Shown piece after piece: positions 54,143 to 62,141 of a DNA stretch of 64,000 nucleotides. The position numbers and the translations under genes were made by a program. Below the pieces are notes generated by a model that ran no database searches, was not told the DNA's origin, and saw only the letters and a list, made by a program, of their open reading frames with translations. Position 1 is the first letter of the stretch, and each line of letters opens with the position of its first letter. Source of the stretch: Nitrospirales bacterium (GTDB taxonomy: Bacteria > Nitrospirota > Nitrospiria > Nitrospirales > UBA8639); contig BQIU01000001.1 of the NCBI GenBank assembly GCA_021603905.1, forward strand, positions 1 to 64,000, read 5' to 3'.

Positions 54143-54664
54143 ATGTTTTTTGATAATTGGCCAGAACTCGGACGAGTCTTTGTGGTGGGAATTCTCGCAT
54201 ATCTGTCTGCTATCATTCTCTTGCGGCTTTCGGGAAAACGAACTCTGTCCAAATTGAATACCTTTGACTTTCTGGTAACCGTCGCACTGGGTTCTACTCT
54301 GGCGAGTATGATCTTGAACAAAGATGTGGCTTTGACTGAGGGTATTGCAGCGTTCTGTGTACTGATTCTCAGTCAATTTGTCATCACCTCTCTGTCGGTT
54401 CGCTCATCAACATTTCAACATTTGATTAAATCCGATCCGACGCTCATTTACCACAAGCAACACTTTTTAAAAAAGGCCATGCAACGAGAGCGAGTGACCG
54501 AAGAAGAGGTACGGGCAATCATTCGAGAGAGCGGGCATCTATCTCTGGAAGGAGTAACTGCTGTGGTACTCGAAACTGACGGAAGTTTTTCAGTATTAGG
54601 AACATTGAATCATCGCCCAGATAATTCTTCACTTGCAAACATTGAATTGCCTAAAAGCAAATAA
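54143..54664 (+). CDS. DUF421 (YetF-like) membrane protein
   Basis: A 173-residue protein: three N-terminal helices (residues 8-90) with LRLSGKRTLSKLNTFDFLVTVALGSTLASMIL, then a small alpha/beta cytoplasmic domain LIYHKQHFLKKAMQRERVTEEEVRAIIRESGHLSLEGVTAVVLETDGSFSVL. Both are signatures of the DUF421/YetF family, which is important for spore or membrane integrity in Bacillus and otherwise unknown. It starts 29 nt after the decayed FNT gene; a purine-rich AGGAAAAAGAG precedes the ATG. It is a typical short member. Confidence 0.92.
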   Translation: MFFDNWPELGRVFVVGILAYLSAIILLRLSGKRTLSKLNTFDFLVTVALGSTLASMILNKDVALTEGIAAFCVLILSQFVITSLSVRSSTFQHLIKSDPTLIYHKQHFLKKAMQRERVTEEEVRAIIRESGHLSLEGVTAVVLETDGSFSVLGTLNHRPDNSSLANIELPKSK

Positions 54665-54739
54665 AACATGTATCAATTTGAAGACCACACGATCTGATAC
54701 GTTGGTGTCTCTCTGTTACTTTACTTTACGGGGGAACAA

Positions 54740-55198
54740 ATGAATATTTACAACGCCTTAAAGAACGATCATCAGGAAGTCAAGGAATTGTTCGATGAAC
54801 TTAAGCAACCACCACATATGAACGGCGAGTCTCGGGACAAGATTTTTACGAAAATTAAAACTGCACTTACGTCACACAGTGAAGCTGAGGAAGCGGTGTT
54901 CTACACACAGCTGAGACAACAGGGAGAAGTAGAAAAGAAAATTGAACTTGCGGTTAATGAGCATAACCAAGTCTCGAGAACCCTAGAAGTTCTTGAAAAC
55001 ATGGATACAAACAGTGCGACGTGGCTCAACAAACTGATGAGCCTATGCGATGAAGTACAACAACATATTAATGAAGAGGAGGGGGAGATTTTCGAAACGG
55101 CACGGCGTGTTTTCTCTCAGCAACAAGCTCGAGAAATGGGAGAACAATTTCAACAAGCAAAGATTCTAAAAAAAATAAATCCATTGCATGAAGATTAG
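54740..55198 (+). CDS. Hemerythrin HHE domain protein (copy 2)
   Basis: A 152-residue paralogue of 52400-52846, alike from the start (MNIYNALKNDHQEVKELFDE) to the C-terminal QQAREMGEQFQQAKI. Four His motifs: NDHQE, SHSEAEEAVFY, NEHNQVSR, QQHINEEEGEIF. The two genes are separated by a Cys-rich gene, a decayed FNT gene and DUF421, so the copies are not tandem. A GGGGGA ribosome site lies before the ATG. Confidence 0.92.
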   Translation: MNIYNALKNDHQEVKELFDELKQPPHMNGESRDKIFTKIKTALTSHSEAEEAVFYTQLRQQGEVEKKIELAVNEHNQVSRTLEVLENMDTNSATWLNKLMSLCDEVQQHINEEEGEIFETARRVFSQQQAREMGEQFQQAKILKKINPLHED

Positions 55199-55343
55199 AC
55201 TTTCTTGTTTATACGGCTGAGGTTTTATCCATTGAAACAATGAGTCTACAGTAGGGTATGGTACACGCTACTTCTGATCGCACAATGCAAATATGCACGC
55301 ATTGTGAATGATAGACAATTTCAGGCTATATCATGGAGGGCTT

Positions 55344-56111
55344 ATGTTACGAACACTCAACGTCATCTTGAATTATGCACTTCGGGCTACGGACAAAGAC
55401 CTCGGATCAGTGAAAGACTTTTATTTTGATGACCATGTCTGGTTGATTCGATATCTGATTGCCGATACTGGGAATTGGCTTCCCGGACGACAAGTGTTGA
55501 TTGGCACGGAAGCTCTTGGACAACCGGATTGGAATGAGGAAATATTTCCAATTCACCTGTCTGCTGAACAAATTGAACAGAGCCCAGATATTCAAAGCGA
55601 TTCTCCAGTTTCTCTTCAACAGGAGGAAAAGCTTCGCTCTTATTTTTCATGGCAACGCTACTGGGGTGAAAAGCCATTTATTCAGCCTGCGGCTGGTGCC
55701 ACCTTTGGTTTGGTTGGCGTGACGCCCGCCCCTGAAGTCTTACCACCACATGTCGAGAAATCGTTTCAGGTTCCGACCGGCGACCCTCATCTTCGTAGTG
55801 TAAATGAAGTCTGCGAGTATTCGATACATGCGTGTGATGGCGACATCGGTCATGTGGATGATTTCGTAATGGATGACACATCATGGAAGCTTCATTACAT
55901 GGTTGTGAATACCGGGAATTGGCTTCCAGGAAAAAAGGTGCTTATCTCCCCGGAGTGGATTAAACGGGTCAATTGGGCAGACCAAACCGTGGATCTCGAT
56001 TTGACTCAGGAAGAAGTCAAGAATAGTCCAGAATTTGACCCATCGCTCCCAATTAATCGCGAGTATGAGGCCCGACTCTACGATTATTATGGACGAGCCA
56101 AATACTGGTAA
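55344..56111 (+). CDS. PRC-barrel domain protein (copy 2)
   Basis: A 255-residue protein with two PRC-like units: NYALRATDKDLGSVKDFYFDD...IRYLIADTGNWLPGRQVLIG and EYSIHACDGDIGHVDDFVMDD...LHYMVVNTGNWLPGKKVLI. It parallels 12128-12868 in order and in the end motif YYGRAKYW. The linker carries an insertion (FIQPAAGATFGLVGVTPAPEV). GGAGGG lies 5 nt before ATG 55344. It is followed by catalase after 76 nt and may share its transcript. Confidence 0.88.
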   Translation: MLRTLNVILNYALRATDKDLGSVKDFYFDDHVWLIRYLIADTGNWLPGRQVLIGTEALGQPDWNEEIFPIHLSAEQIEQSPDIQSDSPVSLQQEEKLRSYFSWQRYWGEKPFIQPAAGATFGLVGVTPAPEVLPPHVEKSFQVPTGDPHLRSVNEVCEYSIHACDGDIGHVDDFVMDDTSWKLHYMVVNTGNWLPGKKVLISPEWIKRVNWADQTVDLDLTQEEVKNSPEFDPSLPINREYEARLYDYYGRAKYW

Positions 56112-56187
56112 AACCGACCTCTCCCGACTAAAATACGTCGTACATTTATTTATGCCGACAACATACTCATAGACGGAAGGAAGAATC

Positions 56188-57669
56188 ATGGATAACTATA
56201 AATCGCTCACCACGAAGGCGGGATGTCCTGTTTCCAACAACCAACATTCCATGACAGCAGGGCCCCGTGGCCCCGTACTGATGCAAGATGTGCATTTAAT
56301 CGAAAAGATGGCGCACTTTAATCGCGAACGAATCCCTGAACGAGTGGTTCATGCGAAAGGCTACGGAGCGTATGGCACGTTAACGGTCACTCAGGACATT
56401 ACGCAATTTACCAAGGCAAAAATCTTTTCCGATATTGGAAAACAAACAGAATGTTTTTTTCGTTTTTCCACAGTAGGTGGCGAATCTGGATCAGCTGATA
56501 CAGAGCGTGACCCTCGGGGCTTTTCCATGAAGTTTTACACAGAAGAAGGCAATTGGGATCTCGTCGGCAACAATACGCCCATCTTTTTCATTCGTGATCC
56601 TCTTAAATTCTCAGACTTTATTCATACGCAAAAACGTGAGCCGGGATCTCACCTCAAACCGAATTGGATGAAATGGGATTACTGGTCGTTGAGTCCTGAA
56701 TCCCTTCACCAGGTCATGTTTCTTTTTAGTGCACGGGGCACTCCAAAATCAGCTCGATTTATGAATGGATATGGAAGCCATACGTATAGTTTAATTAATC
56801 ATAGCGGTGAGCGTCATTGGGTAAAATTTCATGTCAAGACCATGCAGGGCATTCAAAACTTTACCGCCGACGAGGCCACGAGGATGGCAGGAGAAGATCC
56901 GGACTACTCAACACGTGATTTATACGAAGCCATTGCCAGAAATGAGTTCCCTAAGTGGAAAATGTCGGTTCAGATCATGCCGGAATCTGACGCTGAGACG
57001 TATCACTGGCATCCCTTTGATTTAACTAAAGTCTGGCCGCATGAGGATTACCCACTACAAGAAGTCGGCATTGTCGAATTAAACCGAAATCCAGAAAATT
57101 ATTTTGCTGAAGTCGAACAAGCGGCATTTGAGCCAAATAACAGGGTTCCTGGCATCAGCTTTTCTCCAGATAAGGTGTTGCAGAACAGAGTATTGTCCTA
57201 TGGCGATGCGCATCGCTATCGACTCGGAATCAATTACGATCAAATTCCTGTGAATCAAGCCAAACATTCGAAGGTTCGTACGTATCACCGCGATGGGTCA
57301 ATGCGAGTCGATGGCAACCACGGTAACGCTGTCAATTATGAACCGAATACCTATGGCGGTCCAATGGAGGACCCGGCCTATGATGAACCCCCGCTGAAAA
57401 TCGAAGGTGAAGCGACACGATATAATAGTTATACTTGTGATGATCGAGATTATTACGAACAGCCAAAGATGTTTTATCAACACACCCTTGATGATTTGGG
57501 TCGCAAGCAATTAATCCAGAATCTCGCGACAAGTATGAACAAGGTGCCCAAAAATATTCAACATCGACAGGTGTATCATTTCTATAAAGTGGATAAAGAA
57601 TTCGGAGAGCAGGTGGCAAAAGCAATAGATGTCAACATCGAGGATGCGCTCAAAGCATGGGAGACATGA
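56188..57669 (+). CDS. Mono-functional haem catalase (clade 3 size)
   Basis: A 493-residue catalase that breaks hydrogen peroxide to water and oxygen. The distal His is in ERVVHAKG (55), Asn in NNTPIFFIRD (about 129), and the proximal haem Tyr in RVLSYGDAHRYRLG (about 338). These are the full active-site set. Length fits small-subunit catalases. The signature Phe before the haem Tyr is Leu here. GAAGGAAG precedes the ATG. The gene is followed by a strong hairpin shared with the converging gene. Confidence 0.95.
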   Translation: MDNYKSLTTKAGCPVSNNQHSMTAGPRGPVLMQDVHLIEKMAHFNRERIPERVVHAKGYGAYGTLTVTQDITQFTKAKIFSDIGKQTECFFRFSTVGGESGSADTERDPRGFSMKFYTEEGNWDLVGNNTPIFFIRDPLKFSDFIHTQKREPGSHLKPNWMKWDYWSLSPESLHQVMFLFSARGTPKSARFMNGYGSHTYSLINHSGERHWVKFHVKTMQGIQNFTADEATRMAGEDPDYSTRDLYEAIARNEFPKWKMSVQIMPESDAETYHWHPFDLTKVWPHEDYPLQEVGIVELNRNPENYFAEVEQAAFEPNNRVPGISFSPDKVLQNRVLSYGDAHRYRLGINYDQIPVNQAKHSKVRTYHRDGSMRVDGNHGNAVNYEPNTYGGPMEDPAYDEPPLKIEGEATRYNSYTCDDRDYYEQPKMFYQHTLDDLGRKQLIQNLATSMNKVPKNIQHRQVYHFYKVDKEFGEQVAKAIDVNIEDALKAWET

Positions 57670-57741
57670 ACATCTCCCGATTTAGAACCCGTATAGTGAA
57701 TCATTGAAAGGGATCCAACGACGACGTTCACGGTATTGAGC

Positions 57742-57777
57742 GCAGACACAGCGTCCGAACGTGGACACTGTGTCTGC
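57742..57777. terminator. Bidirectional hairpin between catalase and the YcbK-like gene
   Basis: GCAGACACAG (57742-57751) pairs perfectly with CTGTGTCTGC (57768-57777), extended after one mismatch by GTCC/GGAC over a GAACGT loop. It sits between convergent stops (57669 and 57777) and touches the latter. T-runs are weak on both sides. Confidence 0.6.
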
Positions 57778-58763
57778 TAAGGGTTCGACCACCTGGCTGG
57801 GGTCCCACGAACATCCACATGAACAAACGGTCCTCGGTGACTTCTTGGGCCGTATACGCCAAGTCCTCCAATAAATGGGCGATACCAGGCCTCTTTCGAT
57901 TTATCGATGATGATATTGGCAAACTTTTGAGCATCGACGAGGGTGGTTTTTCCATCATGATCAAGGTCATCCATCATGTTGTTTTGATCTTGATCAACGA
58001 AAATGTCGGCGGCATCTCCATACAGGTGACGACTATACTGAGTTGGGTTTCCGATGGCTTTGTTGTAAAACGGAGTTCGAAAGCCGCTCATGACATGGAG
58101 GGTTTTCACGTTCTTCCCGCTCTCCTGCACCGCTTCGAGAATCATTTCTAATTTCAACAGCAGTCGCTCTCGCAGTGCGACATACTTTGGATACCCACTA
58201 GGCTGCTTGGAAACAAATTGTCCCAAAGTAAAATGCGGCGAGACCAGTTCATGTTGGTTCTGCTTCGTGACTTCGATAAACGCTCGTGGAGGTGCATAGA
58301 CAGGATTGTTTTTGAGAGGTTTCTGCTGATACTGTCCAATTCTATAGCCATTAAGCTTGCTATTCTTGGATTGAAACGGAACCATCACAAACGCATGAAA
58401 CACCATGCGGTGCTGACTCGGCTTCTCTGTAATCGTCACCGAATACATACCTTTTGCTTGCGGAGCTTTCCACGTCCATTGCTCCTTTGAAATGAGTTTG
58501 GGGGTCCCCATCGATGCCGCAATCGTAAAAGTGCTTTTGGGATCGGTAAATACACATTCAAATTCTATGTTTTCTCCCGGCATCAGAAAAATACCGAGAG
58601 TGTGATAAGGATTGAGATCATCTTTGAATTGAACAGAAAAATTCATCTTTTCAACAGATGATAATTTTTCTGCCCGCACACTAGTAGTGGTAAGCGTCAA
58701 CATGACAATGGGCATGAAGGCGATGAACAGCTTTAATGTGATGTTTCTAATTGAACACCTCAC
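57777..58763 (-). CDS. YcbK-like M15 peptidase-fold exported protein with DxDxDG loops
   Basis: A 328-residue exported protein (signal peptide about 1-30). Residues 35-160 are a beta-rich domain. Residues 180-325 form the peptidase M15/DUF882 domain: HVMSGFRTPFYNKAIGNPTQ, then SRHLYGDAADIFVD with His 246 and Asp 253, and GPFVHVDVRG with His 315; together a full zinc site. An insert with DQDQNN and DLDHDGKTTLVD (about 257-277) looks like paired EF-hand or dockerin-type Ca loops. E. coli YcbK (MepK) cuts 3-3 cross-links made by L,D-transpeptidases. It is directly followed on the same strand by the transpeptidase gene side (8 nt), so the pair is an operon. Confidence 0.88.
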   Translation of the reverse strand: MRCSIRNITLKLFIAFMPIVMLTLTTTSVRAEKLSSVEKMNFSVQFKDDLNPYHTLGIFLMPGENIEFECVFTDPKSTFTIAASMGTPKLISKEQWTWKAPQAKGMYSVTITEKPSQHRMVFHAFVMVPFQSKNSKLNGYRIGQYQQKPLKNNPVYAPPRAFIEVTKQNQHELVSPHFTLGQFVSKQPSGYPKYVALRERLLLKLEMILEAVQESGKNVKTLHVMSGFRTPFYNKAIGNPTQYSRHLYGDAADIFVDQDQNNMMDDLDHDGKTTLVDAQKFANIIIDKSKEAWYRPFIGGLGVYGPRSHRGPFVHVDVRGTPARWSNP

Positions 58764-58771
58764 TTTAAGTG

Positions 58772-60484
58772 TTAATGCTTCGCAGCATAATAGTGTGGTA
58801 TCTCACTCGCACGCTTATCTGATAAGCCATAAATCCACTTATCAGTGATATGCGGACGGGCCAAGGTATTTGAGAGAGCGGGTTTCAATGCCTGCCACAG
58901 GCGTTCATCATGACCGTAAATATCCTCACGAAAATTTATAAGACCATCATTGTCGACCCATGATGTAAAATAAACAATGTAAACAGGGACGGTTTGAGAC
59001 ATATCAACGACCTCACGTTTTTGCGTTTTATAAATTTCCGTGATTTTTTCAGGCGTATACGTTTCACCTAATAAAAATTCAGCAAAAGCCCTCGGATCTT
59101 CAATACGTATGCAGCCATGACTGAAATCTCTTTCCGATTCATCAAAGAGATAATCTGCGGGCGTATCATGCAAATATATTGCATGGTCATTCGGAAACAT
59201 AAATTTGACCAAACCGAGGGCATTGGAGGGACCAGGCCTTTGCCGAAGACGAACGATATTGTTTTCTAAATTTTCCAGCGTAAATAAGTCGGACTCGAGA
59301 ACTTGTTCATCCCAGTCGACAAGTTCGTAATTTTTCGTCTGTAAATACAGAGGATCTTCACGAAACTTGGGGAAAATTTCTTCGGTCGCGATACTCCGAG
59401 GGACATACCAGTACGGATTAAACACCACATATTCGATAGTGTCACTGAAGATCGGCGTTTGGCTCATTGGTTTGCCTACAATCACTCGCATTCTCATTCC
59501 TTCATTACCATCCAAGAATGCGGTCAGCATATAATCCGGAATGTTCACATAAACATAATCATCTCCTAAGCCACGCGGCATCCATCGCCGCCGCTCTAAG
59601 TTAATGAGAATTTGTTTAATCCGCGCTTCGACCGGAACATTCAATTCTTTTAACGTGACAGGGCCAAGGAGTCCGTCAACGGTCAAGCCATGACGCTGTT
59701 GAAATCGTCTCACAGCTTCTACAACTTCTTTGTTAAAAACATTGTTATCTGGGTCACTTTTCAAATCTCTCGTCGCAGACAATCGACGTCGAAGAGCTCT
59801 GACCCGTTCACCATGTGACCCAGAGCCGAGGAGAGGACCATCTGAGATAACTGGCCAGCCATGTTGCGTTTGAATGGTTCGATAAGATGCCAGCGCTTTG
59901 AATAGAGGCGTGTAACCATCATGTCCACTGGCGATTTTCGTGAACGTTGCCGAAACACCACGTTCCAATGCATCTGACATGAGAGAAGTGAGAGAGTGAC
60001 GATGGTCTGTAAGATACCATTTTCCATTGACGGCCTCTGGGGAAATTCGGCCGGCTGTGAGATGATCAGCAAATTTGAAAAAATTTTTGGTCAGTACAGT
60101 CTCTAATTTCCAAAGCATTTCCGTGCGAGCGATATGGTCATCCACCGAAAAGAGGCGGATGGTTCGAAGCAACCACTGTATTTCATCCGCTTCATAGTCT
60201 TGTGGGTCCAACCCTTGTTGCACTGCATCTGACAAGGTTTGAATTAGCTGCTCACCAGATTCATTGAGATCATAGTCTTCTATCCATATAGGACTATATT
60301 TTCTTTCGGAATAAATTGAAGCCACTTCAGTTCCATACGAACCATTAAAAGTCTCCAGTTGTTTTTTCAGGCGGTCAGGTACCGTAGGCGAGATTTCCTG
60401 CACCACGTTTTCTTTTGATAGCCCATACTCAAAAGATACAAAAATAGAAAAAATGATAACAATGCTAAGCATAATTTTCTTCAT
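58772..60484 (-). CDS. YcbB-like L,D-transpeptidase
   Basis: A 570-residue exported protein: signal peptide MKKIMLSIVIIFSIFVSFEYG, a helical scaffold domain (about 35-215), a PG_binding_1 domain (about 222-281, VRRFQQRHGLTVDGLLGPVTL) and a catalytic YkuD domain with HDTPADYLF and FSHGCIRIEDPRAF (Cys about 458). This order is that of LdtD/YcbB, which makes 3-3 cross-links in peptidoglycan. ATG 60484 matches the signal peptide; a longer start at 60595 has no support. It sits upstream of the YcbK-like gene on the same strand, as ycbB and ycbK do in E. coli. Confidence 0.92.
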   Translation of the reverse strand: MKKIMLSIVIIFSIFVSFEYGLSKENVVQEISPTVPDRLKKQLETFNGSYGTEVASIYSERKYSPIWIEDYDLNESGEQLIQTLSDAVQQGLDPQDYEADEIQWLLRTIRLFSVDDHIARTEMLWKLETVLTKNFFKFADHLTAGRISPEAVNGKWYLTDHRHSLTSLMSDALERGVSATFTKIASGHDGYTPLFKALASYRTIQTQHGWPVISDGPLLGSGSHGERVRALRRRLSATRDLKSDPDNNVFNKEVVEAVRRFQQRHGLTVDGLLGPVTLKELNVPVEARIKQILINLERRRWMPRGLGDDYVYVNIPDYMLTAFLDGNEGMRMRVIVGKPMSQTPIFSDTIEYVVFNPYWYVPRSIATEEIFPKFREDPLYLQTKNYELVDWDEQVLESDLFTLENLENNIVRLRQRPGPSNALGLVKFMFPNDHAIYLHDTPADYLFDESERDFSHGCIRIEDPRAFAEFLLGETYTPEKITEIYKTQKREVVDMSQTVPVYIVYFTSWVDNDGLINFREDIYGHDERLWQALKPALSNTLARPHITDKWIYGLSDKRASEIPHYYAAKH

Positions 60485-60956
60485 ATATTTTTCCACCCTA
60501 ACAACACAAGGAATGAATAGTTGATTGGATACTCCATCATTCTTGTTACGACATGCCCTCACCAAATAACTGAACCATGACAAATAATCTTTCATCGAAG
60601 ATGCTGTTAGGCACTCTTGATATCCATCACTCTGAATTTTCTAGGAAATTTTAACTGTCCTTTTAATCAACGCGTGATGGACAAATTCATAAGGATATCT
60701 TCAAAAATGTCTGCATCTCTCTCATTTCTTCTCCTGTCCAGAGTCTTTCTTACTCACAAAAATTGAGCGTACGATAATATTGACTGCCTTTAAATATTTT
60801 GATCAGACATTCAGTGGACATAAATGGTGATGAATTTTCAAATTTGTCGCTTTGATCGATTCTAACGATTTGTTACTTTTGAACAACCATCAGGAAATAA
60901 TCGCCTGAAAACACTTTCGAAAACCTTTACACTCTTCAACCTTTAAGGAGGCTCTC
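60485..60956. other. Divergent intergenic region
   Basis: Lies between the divergent L,D-transpeptidase and dual-BON genes and should carry both promoters. AT-rich; no open frame with support and no hairpin found by eye. AAGGAGG at its right end is the ribosome site of the BON gene. Confidence 0.5.
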
Positions 60957-61712
60957 ATGGTGCCAAAATTATATTTCAAACGCTCTCTCCCAGCTGTTCT
61001 CGCCGTTTGCGCATTGGCTCTTACCTCTCCCGTTTCAGCGCAAAGCAGCTCCCTAAACTCAGTGTCCTATTCAGAAGATACCCCTAAGGCACTGATGGTG
61101 AAGGACTCGCGCAACTATCGTGATAGTCGTTATGACCGCTATGAAAATCGACAGAATAATTCGCTTGATTATTACACTGATCAGTACGGTGACGTTGACA
61201 ATGAGCTCTACCAAAGAAGGCAAAATCGAACGTCTGACAGTAGACAAGATATTTATGCAGGAATGGGAAATGTAAATCGTAACGAACTTCGCCAACTTGA
61301 CTTAGAAATACGAGAAGATATCCGCGATGAACTGGATGGAAGCCCTTATGTCGATGAGGATCGAGTAAGAGTCAAGGTACGACGCGGAGTGGCCACCTTA
61401 ACGGGAACGGTTGAAGATCGCGGGTCAATGGTCGCGGCCGTTGAGAATGCCTACGAGGGCGGGGCCAGAAAGGTAATCAATAAACTTCAGGTTACTCATC
61501 ATGATGAAAGACCTTGGTTAAATTACAGCGACAGTCGTTTAGAATCCGATTTATACGATGAACTTGGAGAGGGAATATCCGTAAATGTTCGGTCTGGGGT
61601 TGCGACATTGCGGGGAACCGTTGAAGATCGATCAGCAATGGCTGATGCTGTTGAAACAACCTACGACATCGGCGCAAGACGGGTAATCAATAAATTACGA
61701 CTTCGTAATTAA
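60957..61712 (+). CDS. Dual-BON-domain exported protein (copy 2)
   Basis: A 251-residue exported protein: signal peptide (to about 28), a Tyr/Arg/Asp-rich unstructured stretch (45-105) with SRYDRYENRQN, then two BON domains (LDLEIREDIRDELDGSPYVDEDRVRVKVRRGVATLTGTVEDR and DLYDELGEGISVNVRSGVATLRGTVEDR), each ending AVExxYxxGARxVINKL. The second domain is shorter by several residues at its start. It is similar to 39489-40115. The ATG has AAGGAGG 6 nt upstream. A long perfect hairpin follows. Confidence 0.9.
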   Translation: MVPKLYFKRSLPAVLAVCALALTSPVSAQSSSLNSVSYSEDTPKALMVKDSRNYRDSRYDRYENRQNNSLDYYTDQYGDVDNELYQRRQNRTSDSRQDIYAGMGNVNRNELRQLDLEIREDIRDELDGSPYVDEDRVRVKVRRGVATLTGTVEDRGSMVAAVENAYEGGARKVINKLQVTHHDERPWLNYSDSRLESDLYDELGEGISVNVRSGVATLRGTVEDRSAMADAVETTYDIGARRVINKLRLRN

Positions 61713-62141
61713 TTTTAGTATTTCTAAACTAACAATAGGATATGATCCCGTTAAGTAAGCAGCTTTGGGAAATGTAGACAAAAATCGTCTTTTGTTTACT
61801 AAATACCTGCCTTGTTATCCATCCTTCCAACACTCCTGTCTTCATCCTACCTTACAAACTGCTCCCCCTGGGAGGGGGAGCAGTTTCGTCCTGTTTCCTG
61901 ATTAAGTTGACACAGACCTATATTTCAACATCCAATGTTACCTTGGTAAATATTAATAAACACTTGCTCGACCCAATGAATGCCTATAATGCGCAGAGGC
62001 TCACATTGACTTGAAGAAATGAGAAAATTGTGAGCTTGAACAGTGAGATTGTGCAATATTAACACAACAAGAAATAAAGGGGGGAAACAGCAATATGCTC
62101 ACGTGTAACTTACGGAAGAAAATAAGAATCCGTTCGACAGA
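61713..62141. other. Convergent intergenic region with terminator
   Basis: Between convergent dual-BON and AsmA genes. Contains the 14-bp hairpin at 61856-61886. Nothing else seen. Confidence 0.6.
61856..61886 (+). terminator. Strong hairpin terminator after the dual-BON gene
   Basis: AAACTGCTCCCCCT (61856-61869) pairs perfectly with AGGGGGAGCAGTTT (61873-61886), loop GGG. The flanking AAA/TTT give short T-tracts on both strands, so it may act in both directions. Confidence 0.8.
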
